Assembly: GCA_016704895.1 (NCBI GenBank)
Contig: JADIZG010000073.1
Coordinates: forward strand, 1-64,000
Direction of reading: 5' to 3'
Length of the DNA: 64,000 bases
Source: Betaproteobacteria bacterium
GTDB lineage: Bacteria; Pseudomonadota; Gammaproteobacteria; Burkholderiales; Casimicrobiaceae
Below the pieces are notes generated by a model. The model had not been told where the DNA came from. It made no database searches and saw only the letters and a program-made list of their open reading frames with translations. This document shows, piece after piece, positions 49,007-56,868 of the stretch (position 1 is the first letter of the stretch; each line of letters begins with the position of its first letter). The translations under genes and the position numbers were made by a program.

Positions 49007-49864
49007 TCAGAACAGCGCGAGCGTCGCCCGCGTCAGCGCCGAGCCCGGATCGGCATGCTCGGCGACGACGTCGAAGTGGTGCTTGCCGGGCACCACGAGC
49101 GGCCCCGCCATGCCCGCCGGGCGGTTGACGGGCCACGCGTCCCACATCAGCTGCGCCTGGCGCAGGAACTCGCCGGTCTCGGCGCCGCCGACGGCGATCG
49201 CCAGCGGCGCGTCGGTCGTCGGCCGCATCAGCGCAGGCGAGAGCCGTGCGGCCCCGGCGTCGTCCAATTTGAAATCCGCGTTGCCCGAGAAGCGCACCAG
49301 CGGCCGGAGGTCGTGCACGCCGGAGAGCGACAGGCCGGCGGCGACCGGGCACGAAGCGAAGCCGTCCGCGCGCCAGTCGCGCGCGAGCATCATCGCGGCG
49401 AGGTGCCCGCCCGCCGAATGCCCGCCGACGACGATCCGGTCGGCGCCGGCGCCGTTCGCGCGCCCGTCGCGGGCGAGCCAGGCGACCGCGCGGGCGGTTT
49501 CCTCGACGATCGCCGCGATCGACACGCCCGGGCACAGGTCGTAGTTCGCGACCGCGACCGCGATGCCCCGTGCGGTGAGTGGCGGCGCGACGAACGCATG
49601 GTCGGCCTTGTCGAGCGAGCGCCAGTAGCCACCGTGCAGGAACAGGAACGTGGCGCGTGCCGGCGCGCGCGGCAGGAACAGGTCGAGCGTCTCCTTCGGA
49701 GCCGGGCCGTAGCGCAGATCGCGCACGACGCGCTCGCTCGCGAACGCGGCGGCCGACATCGCGGCCCAGCGGGCGAACCATTGCGCGTGTGCGGCGACCG
49801 CCGCGCGGTTGTTGTACCCGCGCTCGACCTCGTCCGTCGTGAGCTGCGGCGCGCCGGGCATCAT
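49007..49864 (-). CDS. alpha/beta hydrolase, kynurenine formamidase-like
   Basis: A 285-residue hydrolase with LFLHGGYWRSLDK (HGGYW at residues 77-81, oxyanion hole) and VVGGHSAGGHLAAMML (nucleophile Ser150). The HGGYW motif is typical of arylformamidase/BNA7-like enzymes, which yield kynurenine from N-formylkynurenine. GYNNRAAVA near the N terminus also fits. Its ATG overlaps the FAH-gene stop (ATGA). A role feeding anthranilate metabolism is possible but inferred. Confidence 0.82.
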   Translation of the reverse strand: MMPGAPQLTTDEVERGYNNRAAVAAHAQWFARWAAMSAAAFASERVVRDLRYGPAPKETLDLFLPRAPARATFLFLHGGYWRSLDKADHAFVAPPLTARGIAVAVANYDLCPGVSIAAIVEETARAVAWLARDGRANGAGADRIVVGGHSAGGHLAAMMLARDWRADGFASCPVAAGLSLSGVHDLRPLVRFSGNADFKLDDAGAARLSPALMRPTTDAPLAIAVGGAETGEFLRQAQLMWDAWPVNRPAGMAGPLVVPGKHHFDVVAEHADPGSALTRATLALF

Positions 49865-50568
49865 CGGCCCGGCACGATCGCGACCGACAGCGGCGCGAGG
49901 CCCTCGATGCGCGCGTCGAGCCGGTCGCCCGCGACGACCGCGCCGACGCCGGCCGGCGTGCCCGTGTAGACGAGGTCGCCCGGCATGAGCTCGTAGAGCT
50001 TCGACAGGAACGCGAGCGTGTGCGCGACGTCCCAGATCATGTCGGCGAGATCGCCCGTCTGGCGGCGCGCCCCGTTGACGTCGAGCGTGATCGCGCCGCG
50101 CTTCCGGTGGCCCCCGCGGGCGACCGGCTGGATCGCCCCGATCGGCGCGGCGTGCGCGAACGACTTGCCGATGTCCCAGGGGCGCTTCTTCTCGCGCATG
50201 TCGTTCTGCAGGTCGCGGCGCGTCATGTCGAGGCCGGTCGCATAGCCGTAGACGAGATCGAGCGCGTGGTCGGGCATGAACTTCGCGCCGGCCTTGCCGA
50301 TCGCGACCACGAGCTCGACCTCGTGGTGCAGGTTCTTCGTCGCCATCGGATAGGCCATCGTCCCCGTCTCGCCCGGCGCGACCGGGACGATCGCGTCGGC
50401 GGCCTTCGTGAAGAAGAACGGCGGTTCCTTCGTCGCATCGCCGCCCATCTCGGCCGCGTGCTCGGCGTAGTTGCGCCCGACGCAGTAGATGTGCCGCACG
50501 GGGAAGCGCGCGTCGCTGCCCTCGACCGGCACGGTCGGGACGTCCCACAGCGGGATCACGGTGTTCAT
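49861..50568 (-). CDS. fumarylacetoacetate hydrolase family protein
   Basis: The 235-residue protein matches small FAH-fold hydrolases such as fumarylpyruvate hydrolase: IYCVGRNYAEHAAEMGG, PPFFFTKAADAIVPV, HHEVELVVAIGKAGA (metal-binding Glu pair), GLDMTRRDLQNDMREKKRPW and MPGDLVYTGTPAGVG. It is paired with a zeta-class transferase just upstream, the usual isomerase-hydrolase pair at the end of gentisate or homogentisate pathways. No ring-cleaving dioxygenase is in the window. Confidence 0.88.
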   Translation of the reverse strand: MNTVIPLWDVPTVPVEGSDARFPVRHIYCVGRNYAEHAAEMGGDATKEPPFFFTKAADAIVPVAPGETGTMAYPMATKNLHHEVELVVAIGKAGAKFMPDHALDLVYGYATGLDMTRRDLQNDMREKKRPWDIGKSFAHAAPIGAIQPVARGGHRKRGAITLDVNGARRQTGDLADMIWDVAHTLAFLSKLYELMPGDLVYTGTPAGVGAVVAGDRLDARIEGLAPLSVAIVPGR

Positions 50569-50621
50569 GGTGGCGAAGTTCTCTCGGGCAGGGGGCATCC
50601 GCCGCGACGCGGCGGCACGGG

Positions 50622-51263
50622 TCACTCGGCGTCGGGCTGCTTCGCGGGCGCGGCGTCGGCGAACGGACGAAGCGCGTTGCACGCGGCGTCGATGCGCACG
50701 AGCGTCGGATAGGGCGAGAGGTCGATGTCGAAGCGCCGCGCGTTCGCCATCTGCGGGACGAGGCACACGTCGGCGAGCGTCGGCGCGTCGCCGTGGCAGC
50801 AGCGGCCGGTCGCGGGATCCTGCGCGAGCTGACGCTCGAGCGCCTCGAAGCCGACGTCGATCCAGTACCGGTACCAGCCGTCCTTCGCCTCGCGCGACAC
50901 GCCGAGCGTGCCGGTCAGGTAGTCGAGCACGCGGAGGTTGTCGAGCGGATGGATGTCGCAGGCGATCGACATCGCGATCGCGCGCACGCGCGCCCTCGCC
51001 GAGGCGTCCTTCGGCAACAGCGGCGGCGACGGATGCGTCTCCTCGAGGTACTCGAGGATCGCGAGCGACTGCGTGAGCACCTGCCCGCCTTCGAGCACGA
51101 GCGCCGGCACGAGCCCCTGCGGATTGAGCCTGCGGTAGTCGTCCGAACGCTGCGCGCCGTTGCGCAGGTGGACGAACTCGCGCTGCGGCGAGAGCCCCTT
51201 CAGGTTCAGCGCGATCCGGACGCGGTAGGCGGCCGACGAGCGGAAATAGTCGTAGAGCTTCAT
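50622..51263 (-). CDS. maiA: maleylacetoacetate/maleylpyruvate isomerase, zeta-class GST
   Basis: A 213-residue zeta-class glutathione transferase: LYDYFRSSAAYRVRIALNLK holds the SSxxYRVRIAL catalytic motif, NPQGLVPALVLEGG the cis-proline, and CHGDAPTLADVCLVPQMANA the C-terminal family signature. It isomerises a cis ring-cleavage product to the trans form, which the FAH-family enzyme encoded 53 bases downstream then cleaves. Whether the substrate is maleylacetoacetate or maleylpyruvate is undecided. Confidence 0.9.
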   Translation of the reverse strand: MKLYDYFRSSAAYRVRIALNLKGLSPQREFVHLRNGAQRSDDYRRLNPQGLVPALVLEGGQVLTQSLAILEYLEETHPSPPLLPKDASARARVRAIAMSIACDIHPLDNLRVLDYLTGTLGVSREAKDGWYRYWIDVGFEALERQLAQDPATGRCCHGDAPTLADVCLVPQMANARRFDIDLSPYPTLVRIDAACNALRPFADAAPAKQPDAE

Positions 51264-51323
51264 CACTCCGGAAATCGCGCCAACGCTGCGGCGGCAGGCC
51301 CGATTGTACGCGTGCCGACCAAT

Positions 51324-51388
51324 CGTCGGGCTGAAGCCCGACCCACGACCCCGCGCGACATCCTGTGGGTCGGCCTTCAGGCCGACGC
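51324..51388. repeat. REP-like inverted pair
   Basis: A reverse copy with core GTCGGGCTGAAGCCCGAC (51325-51342) faces a forward copy with core GTCGGCCTTCAGGCCGAC, 40 bases apart, the same head-to-head layout as at 17317-17380. It lies between the ridA-like stop and the maiA start, where it could end the upstream transcript. Confidence 0.8.
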
Positions 51389-51397
51389 CTTCCACCA

Positions 51398-51793
51398 TCA
51401 GTCGGGCACGATCGCCGTCGCCTCGATCTCGACCTTCGCGCGCGGCTCGACCAGCCGGCTCACCTCGACGGCGGTCATCGCCGGAAAATGGCGACCGATC
51501 ACCTCGCGGTACGCACGGCCGAGCTCGCGCAGCGACGCCACGTACTCGTCGCGGTCGACGACGTACCAGGTCATCCGCACGATGTGCTCGGGCCGGCCGC
51601 CCGCCTCGGCGAGCACGGCGACGATGTTCGCGAGCGCCTGCCGCGCCTGCGCGGCGAAGTCGTCGGTCTCGAACGCCTGCGCGGCGTTCCAGCCGATCTG
51701 GCCGCCGATCGCGACGAACGCGCCGCGCGCGGCGACGCCGTTCGCGTAGCCCTTCGGCTCCGCCCAGCCGGGCGGCTGCAGGATCTTCAGCAT
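51398..51793 (-). CDS. RidA/YjgF family protein
   Basis: The 131-residue protein shows the RidA fold: GVAARGAFVAIGGQIGWNAA, QARQALANIVAVLAEAGGRP, IVRMTWYVVDRDEYVA and MTAVEVSRLVEPRAKVEIEA. The usual catalytic Arg is near the C terminus (LVEPRAKVEIE). RidA proteins hydrolyse reactive enamines/imines. Its place beside the aryl-CoA ligase suggests it clears an enamine intermediate of 2-aminobenzoyl-CoA breakdown; this is inference. Confidence 0.88.
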   Translation of the reverse strand: MLKILQPPGWAEPKGYANGVAARGAFVAIGGQIGWNAAQAFETDDFAAQARQALANIVAVLAEAGGRPEHIVRMTWYVVDRDEYVASLRELGRAYREVIGRHFPAMTAVEVSRLVEPRAKVEIEATAIVPD

Positions 51794-51816
51794 GGACTGC
51801 TCCTTTGCCGCGTCCG

Positions 51817-53439
51817 TCAGGCGGACGCCATCTGGCGCAGCCTGAAGCGCTGCAGCTTGCCGGTCTCGGTGCGCGGCAGCGACTCGACGAACTCGATCGC
51901 GCGCGGGTACTTGTAGGGCGCGATCGACGCCTTCACGTGGTCCTGCAGCGCGCGCTTCATCGCCTCGCCCGGCAGGTGCCCGGGCTTCAGCACGACGAAC
52001 GCCTTGACGATCATCCCGCGCTCCTCGTCGGGCGCCGCCACGACGCCGCAGTCGGCGACCGCTGCGTGCTGCATCAGCGACGCCTCGACCTCGGGTCCGG
52101 CGATGTTGTAGCCGGCCGAGACGATCATGTCGTCGGTGCGCGCCTGGTAGACGAACCAGCCGTCGTCGTCGACGAGGTAGGCGTCGCCGGTCAGGTTCCA
52201 GCCGCCCTGCACGTAGTTCGCCTGCCGCGGATCGTCGAGGTACCTGCAACCGGTCGGCCCCTTGACCGCCAGGCGTCCGACCTGCCCGCGCGGCAGCGGC
52301 CGGCCATGCTCGTCGAGCACGCAGGCGCGGTAGCCGGGGACGGGCTTCCCCGTCGCGCCGGGACGCACATCGTCGTCGCCGTGCGAGATGAAGATGTGGA
52401 ACATCTCGGTCGAGCCGATCCCGTCGATGATGTCGATGCCGGTCGCGTCCTTCCACAGCTTGCGCGTCGCCGCGGGAAGCGCCTCGCCCGCCGACACGCA
52501 CTTGCGCAGGCTCGCGAGGTCCCGCCCCGCGGAGGCCAGCGCCATCGCGCGGTAGGACGTCGGCGCGGTGAACAGCACGGTCGGCCGGTGCTTCTCGACC
52601 ACGTCCAGCAGCGCCTCGGGCGACGGCCGCTCGACCAGCAGCGTCGACGCGCCGATCCGCAGCGGGAAGACGAGCAGCCCCCCCAGCCCGAACGTGAACG
52701 CGAGCGGCGGGCTTCCGGTGAACACGTCGTCCGGCGTCGCCTTCAGCGTGTGCTTCGGCCAGCAGTCGCACGCCGCGATCACGTCGCGGTGCGAGTGCAT
52801 CGTCCCCTTCGGCTTGCCGGTGGTTCCCGACGTGAACGCGATCAGCGCCGTGTCGGTCGCCAGCGTCGCAACGTCGGCGAACGTCGACGGCTTCGCGGCC
52901 GACCGCGCCTCCACGCCATCGGCCGCGTCGGTCTCGAACAGCGCGACGCGCTCGAGCGTCGGGCACGCCGGTCGCGCGAGGTCGAGCTCCTCCGCCAGCC
53001 GGGAGTCGCACAGGGCGTGCGACGCCTCGGCCTTGGTCACGATGTCGGTGAGCTCCTTCGCGCGCAACAGCGGCATCGTCGCCACCGCGATCGCGCCGGC
53101 CTTCATGATCGCGAACCAGCACGCCGCCATCATCGGGCTGTTGGGGCCGCGCAGCAGCACGCGGTTGCCGGGCACGACGCCCAGGTCGTCGACCAGCAGC
53201 TGCGCGATCCGGTTCGCGCGCGCCTCGAGCTCGCGATAGGTCCACGACAGGCCATCGGTCGAGCGGATCGCCACGCGGTCGCCCTGCCCGCGCGCGATCG
53301 CGCCGCCGAGGAGCTCGGAGGCGCAGTTCATCCGTTCGGGATACCTGAGCTCGGGAAGGTCGAACACGAGCTCGGGCCACTGGTCGCGCGGGGGCTGCCT
53401 GTCGCGCGCGAACGTGTCGACATGGGCCGTACCGGTCAT
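51817..53439 (-). CDS. aryl-CoA ligase, 2-aminobenzoate/benzoate-CoA ligase-like
   Basis: A 540-residue adenylate-forming enzyme with ALIAFTSGTTGKPKGTMHSH (ATP loop), SAGEALPAATRKLW, IIDGIGSTEMFHIFIS, GWNLTGDAYLVDDDGWFVYQ and, near the end, LPRTETGKLQRFRLRQ with the catalytic Lys. The motif GIGSTEMFHIF is characteristic of benzoate- and 2-aminobenzoate-CoA ligases. It activates the aromatic acid to its CoA thioester for the monooxygenase-reductase. The start overlaps the acyl-CoA dehydrogenase stop (ATGA). Confidence 0.88.
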   Translation of the reverse strand: MTGTAHVDTFARDRQPPRDQWPELVFDLPELRYPERMNCASELLGGAIARGQGDRVAIRSTDGLSWTYRELEARANRIAQLLVDDLGVVPGNRVLLRGPNSPMMAACWFAIMKAGAIAVATMPLLRAKELTDIVTKAEASHALCDSRLAEELDLARPACPTLERVALFETDAADGVEARSAAKPSTFADVATLATDTALIAFTSGTTGKPKGTMHSHRDVIAACDCWPKHTLKATPDDVFTGSPPLAFTFGLGGLLVFPLRIGASTLLVERPSPEALLDVVEKHRPTVLFTAPTSYRAMALASAGRDLASLRKCVSAGEALPAATRKLWKDATGIDIIDGIGSTEMFHIFISHGDDDVRPGATGKPVPGYRACVLDEHGRPLPRGQVGRLAVKGPTGCRYLDDPRQANYVQGGWNLTGDAYLVDDDGWFVYQARTDDMIVSAGYNIAGPEVEASLMQHAAVADCGVVAAPDEERGMIVKAFVVLKPGHLPGEAMKRALQDHVKASIAPYKYPRAIEFVESLPRTETGKLQRFRLRQMASA

Positions 53440-54623
53440 TGCACCGCTCCTTTCTCCGCGTCGCGCGCGAGCTCGTCGCGCCCGACGATCAGTCGTTGCA
53501 CCTCGGTCGCGCCCTCGTAGATCCGCAGCGCGCGCACCTCGCGGTAGAGCCGCTCCACGACCGATCCTACGCGCACGCCCTCGCCGCCGTGGAGCTGCAC
53601 CGCGCGGTCGGCGGCCTGCTGCGCGACCTCGGTCGCCGCCAGCTTCGCCATCGCCGCTTCGCGCGTCGTGCGCGTTCCCGGTCCGCCGGTGTCGCGCTTC
53701 CACGCGGCGCGCGCGGTCAGGAGCGCGGCGCCCTCGATCCCGGTCGCCACGTCGCCCAGCGCCGCCTGCGTGAGCTGCAGGTCGCCGAGCATGCCGCCGA
53801 ACATCGTGCGACGGCGCGCGTGGGCGGACGCCTCGTCGAGCGCGCGGCGGGCGAAGCCCAGCGCCGCGGCGGCGACGGACGCGCGGAAGATGTCGAGCGT
53901 GCGCATCGCGAGCTTGAAGCCTTCGCCCGCCCCTCCCAGCAGCGCGTCCGCCGGCAGCCGGCAGCCGTCGAACGCGAGCCGCGCGAGCGGATGCGGCGCC
54001 ATCACGTCGAAGCGCTCCGCGACCGCGAGTCCCGGCGCGTCGGCCGGCACGACGAACGCCGAGATGCCCTTCGCGCCGGGCGCCTCGCCCGTCCGCGCGA
54101 ACACGCAGTAGAGGTCGGCGATCCCGCCGTTCGATATCCAGGTCTTCTCGCCGTCGAGCACCCAGTGCGGCCCGTCCCGGCGCGCGGTCGTCGACAGCGC
54201 GGCGGCATCCGAGCCTGCGCCCGGCTCGGAGAGCGCGAATGCCGCGATCGCCTGCCCGCGCGCGACGGCGGGAAGCCAGCGCGAACGCTGCGCCTCGGTG
54301 CCCGCGAGCGTGATGGCACCGGTCCCGAGGCCCTGCATCGCGAACGCGAAATCGGCCAGTCCGTCGTGGTAAGCGAGCACTTCGCGCGCGACGCAGAGCG
54401 CCCGCGACTCGAGCGCCGCCGACGCCCCGCCGTACGCCGCCGGGACGCAGTGCCGCAGGAACCCGGCGTCGCCGAGCGAGCGCACCCAGGCGCGGCAGGT
54501 CGCATCGACGTCGCCGCCGTGGCCGATCGACGCGGCCTCGCGCGCCGCGTACGCGTCGAGCGCGATCGCCAGCTCGCGATGCGTCGCGTCGAAGAAGGGG
54601 GTGTCGATGGCCGTCGGACGCAT
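53436..54623 (-). CDS. acyl-CoA dehydrogenase
   Basis: A 395-residue FAD-dependent dehydrogenase: AIAAFALSEPGAGSDAAALS, VLDGEKTWISNGGIADLYCV, RRTMFGGMLGDLQLTQAALG, AVQLHGGEGVRVGSVVERLY and YREVRALRIYEGATEVQRLI. It would oxidise a dearomatised or ring-opened CoA ester. Its ATG shares one base with the hydratase stop (TGATG), so these genes are tightly coupled. Confidence 0.92.
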   Translation of the reverse strand: MRPTAIDTPFFDATHRELAIALDAYAAREAASIGHGGDVDATCRAWVRSLGDAGFLRHCVPAAYGGASAALESRALCVAREVLAYHDGLADFAFAMQGLGTGAITLAGTEAQRSRWLPAVARGQAIAAFALSEPGAGSDAAALSTTARRDGPHWVLDGEKTWISNGGIADLYCVFARTGEAPGAKGISAFVVPADAPGLAVAERFDVMAPHPLARLAFDGCRLPADALLGGAGEGFKLAMRTLDIFRASVAAAALGFARRALDEASAHARRRTMFGGMLGDLQLTQAALGDVATGIEGAALLTARAAWKRDTGGPGTRTTREAAMAKLAATEVAQQAADRAVQLHGGEGVRVGSVVERLYREVRALRIYEGATEVQRLIVGRDELARDAEKGAVQ

Positions 54624-55460
54624 CAGTTGCCCTCGAACGTCGGCGTCTCCTTCGCGGCGAACGCCCGGTAGGCGCGCCGGAAGTCCTCGGTCTGCATGCA
54701 GATCGCCTGCGCCTGCGCCTCGGCCTCGATCTCGCTGTCGAGATCCATCGCCCACGCCTGGTGCAGCAGCGTCTTGGTCATCGCGTGCGCGAACACCGGC
54801 CCGTCGGCGAGCGTTCGGGCGTACGCCTGCGCCTCCTCGAGCACGCGAGCGGGATCGACGACGCGCTGGAAGAAGCCCCACGCCGCGCCCTCGTCCGCGG
54901 TCATCGCCCGGCCGCTGTAGAGCAGGTCCGAGGCACGGCCCTGGCCGATCATGCGCGGCAGCAGCGCGCACGCGCCCATGTCGGCGCCGGCGAGTCCGAC
55001 GCGGACGAACAGGAACGCGGTCTTCGCGCGCGGCGTGCCGATCCGGATGTCGGACGCGAGCGCGACCATCGCGCCCGCGCCGGCGCAGATGCCGTCGACC
55101 GCGGCGACGATCGGTTGCGGGCAGTGGCGCATCGCCTTCACGAGGTCGCCGGTCATGCGCGTGAACGCGAGGAGCCCGGGCGCCTGCATGCGCGTGAGCG
55201 GCCCGATGATCTCGTGCACGTCGCCGCCGGAGCTGAAGTTGCCGCCGGCGCCCGTCACGACGACCGCCCTGACGTCGCTCGCGTAGACCAGCTCGCGGAA
55301 CAAGTCGCGGAGCTCGGCATACGAGTCGAACGACAGCGGGTTCTTGCGCTCCGGGCGGTCGAGCGTGATCGTCGCGACCCGGCCGTCGGCGCTCGCCTCG
55401 TAGCGGAAAGTGCGTCGCGCGGTAGCCCGCGCAGGGCCTGCGGTGTCGTTCCATGTCCAT
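54623..55460 (-). CDS. enoyl-CoA hydratase/isomerase, single frameshift
   Basis: Crotonase-fold protein of about 278 residues once corrected. The first 21 residues (MDMERHRRPCAGYRATHF) start at an ATG preceded by GGGAGGATCG; RYEASADGRVATITLDRPER then follows in another frame after one extra T in a run of three near 55409. The oxyanion hole regions are GAGGNFSSGGDVHEI and VDGICAGAGAMVALASDIRI. It probably acts in the beta-oxidation-like stage of the aromatic-CoA pathway. Confidence 0.9.
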
Positions 55461-55480
55461 CGATCCTCCCTCGGGCGGCT

Positions 55481-56014
55481 TCATGCGCCCGCCTCGCCGC
55501 CGCCGTTCGCGTCGGGCTCGTTCGCGCGCACCGCGCTCTTGAACTTGCCCAGCAGTCCGTGCAGGTGGTCGCGGTCACCGGCCGCGAGGCCTTCCGTCAA
55601 CTCGACGATCCAGCGCTCGTGCGCGACCGCCATGGCGCCGAACGCCTCGCGCCCGCGCGCGGTCAGCCGGACGACGTGCGCGCGCCGGTCGTGCGGCACG
55701 GCGCCGCGCTCGACGAGGCCTTCGTCCACGAGCTGCGCGACGAGGCCGGTCACGTTGCCCCCGGTCACCATCAGCCGCCGCGAAAGGTCGCCCATCCGCA
55801 GGCCGGCGGGAAAGCGCTCGAGCTGCGCCATCAGGTCGAAGCGCGCGAGCGTCATGCCGAACCGCTCGCGCAGCCTGCGCCGGATGCCGCGCTCGACCAT
55901 CGTCGTGCACGTGAGGAGCCGCAGCCACAGCCGCAGCGCGTCGTGGTGGTCGTCGGTGAGCCTCGACTCGAGATCGGGGCGCACCAGCGCCAGCCCATGC
56001 ACCGTGTCGTCCAT
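55481..56014 (-). CDS. MarR family transcriptional regulator
   Basis: A 177-residue winged-helix regulator: LARFDLMAQLERFPAGLRMG, DLSRRLMVTGGNVTGLVAQL, VDEGLVERGAVPHDRRAHVV and RLTARGREAFGAMAVAHERW. AAGGAGG precedes the ATG. MarR proteins regulate many aromatic-CoA clusters and often sense the CoA thioester itself. Being inside the operon it may control the promoter upstream of the monooxygenase gene. Confidence 0.92.
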   Translation of the reverse strand: MDDTVHGLALVRPDLESRLTDDHHDALRLWLRLLTCTTMVERGIRRRLRERFGMTLARFDLMAQLERFPAGLRMGDLSRRLMVTGGNVTGLVAQLVDEGLVERGAVPHDRRAHVVRLTARGREAFGAMAVAHERWIVELTEGLAAGDRDHLHGLLGKFKSAVRANEPDANGGGEAGA

Positions 56015-56085
56015 GCGTTCGCCTCCTTCGATGCTGCTGCCGTCGGGCCGCTTCCGGCGCGCCGGCGATGCCTCCGTGCGTGACG

Positions 56086-56868
56086 TCATCCCGCGGTCTC
56101 CCCGCCATCGACGACCATGACCTGCCCGGTCACCGACCGCGACTCGGGCAGGCACAGCCACGCGACCGCCGACGCGACCTCGTCGGGCGTCACCAGGCGC
56201 TTCTGCGGGCTGCGCGCGGCCAGCGCGCCGCGCGCCTCCGCCTCGCTGCGCCCGGTCCGGGCGACGATGTTCGCGACGGCGTCGCGCACGAGGTCGGTGT
56301 CGGTGTAGCCGGGACACACCGCGTTCACGGTGACGGCCGTCGACGCGAGCTCCAGCGCGAGCGCGCGCGTGAGCCCCACGACGCCGTGCTTCGCCGCGCA
56401 GTACGCCGCGACGTACGGGTAGCCGACCACGCCTGCCGTGCTCGCGACGTTGACGATGCGGCCCGCCTTCGCCTCGAGGAGCGCGGGCAGCGCCGCGCGC
56501 ATGCAGTGGAACGTGCCCGACAGGTTGACGCCGAGCATCTCGTTCCATAGCGCGTCGTCGGTCGCCGCCAGCCGCGCGCTCTTCGCGGCACCTGCGTTAT
56601 TCACGAGGATCGAGACCCGGTGGCCGGCCCGCGCGATCGCGGCGAACGCCGCGTCGACGGCGGCAGCGTCGGCGACGTCGCAGGCGTACGCGTCGCAGGT
56701 CGTGCCGGCGGGCAGCGACTGCACCGCCTCGTACAGCCTCGAGCGATCGCGTCCGACGAGCGACAACGACGCGCCCAGCGCGGCGAGCCGCGCCGCGATC
56801 GCGAGCCCGATGCCACGACCGCCGCCGGTGACGACCGCGTGGCAACCTGCAAGTACCGGTGCCGTCAT
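56086..56868 (-). CDS. short-chain dehydrogenase/reductase of the aromatic-CoA cluster
   Basis: A 260-residue classical SDR: HAVVTGGGRGIGLAIAARLA, ACDVADAAAVDAAFAAIARA, LVNNAGAAKSARLAATDDAL, RIVNVASTAGVVGYPYVAAY, then CAAKHGVVGLTRALALELAS with the YxxxK pair, and GQVMVVDGGETAG at the end. It resembles 3-hydroxyacyl-CoA dehydrogenases (HSD10/HcaB-like). Its start overlaps the monooxygenase-reductase stop as ATGA. Confidence 0.9.
   Translation of the reverse strand: MTAPVLAGCHAVVTGGGRGIGLAIAARLAALGASLSLVGRDRSRLYEAVQSLPAGTTCDAYACDVADAAAVDAAFAAIARAGHRVSILVNNAGAAKSARLAATDDALWNEMLGVNLSGTFHCMRAALPALLEAKAGRIVNVASTAGVVGYPYVAAYCAAKHGVVGLTRALALELASTAVTVNAVCPGYTDTDLVRDAVANIVARTGRSEAEARGALAARSPQKRLVTPDEVASAVAWLCLPESRSVTGQVMVVDGGETAG

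Noticed and set aside
51324..51388. Regulatory RNA leader for maiA
   Set aside because: The structure is the same dispersed palindrome seen elsewhere and has no gene-specific features.
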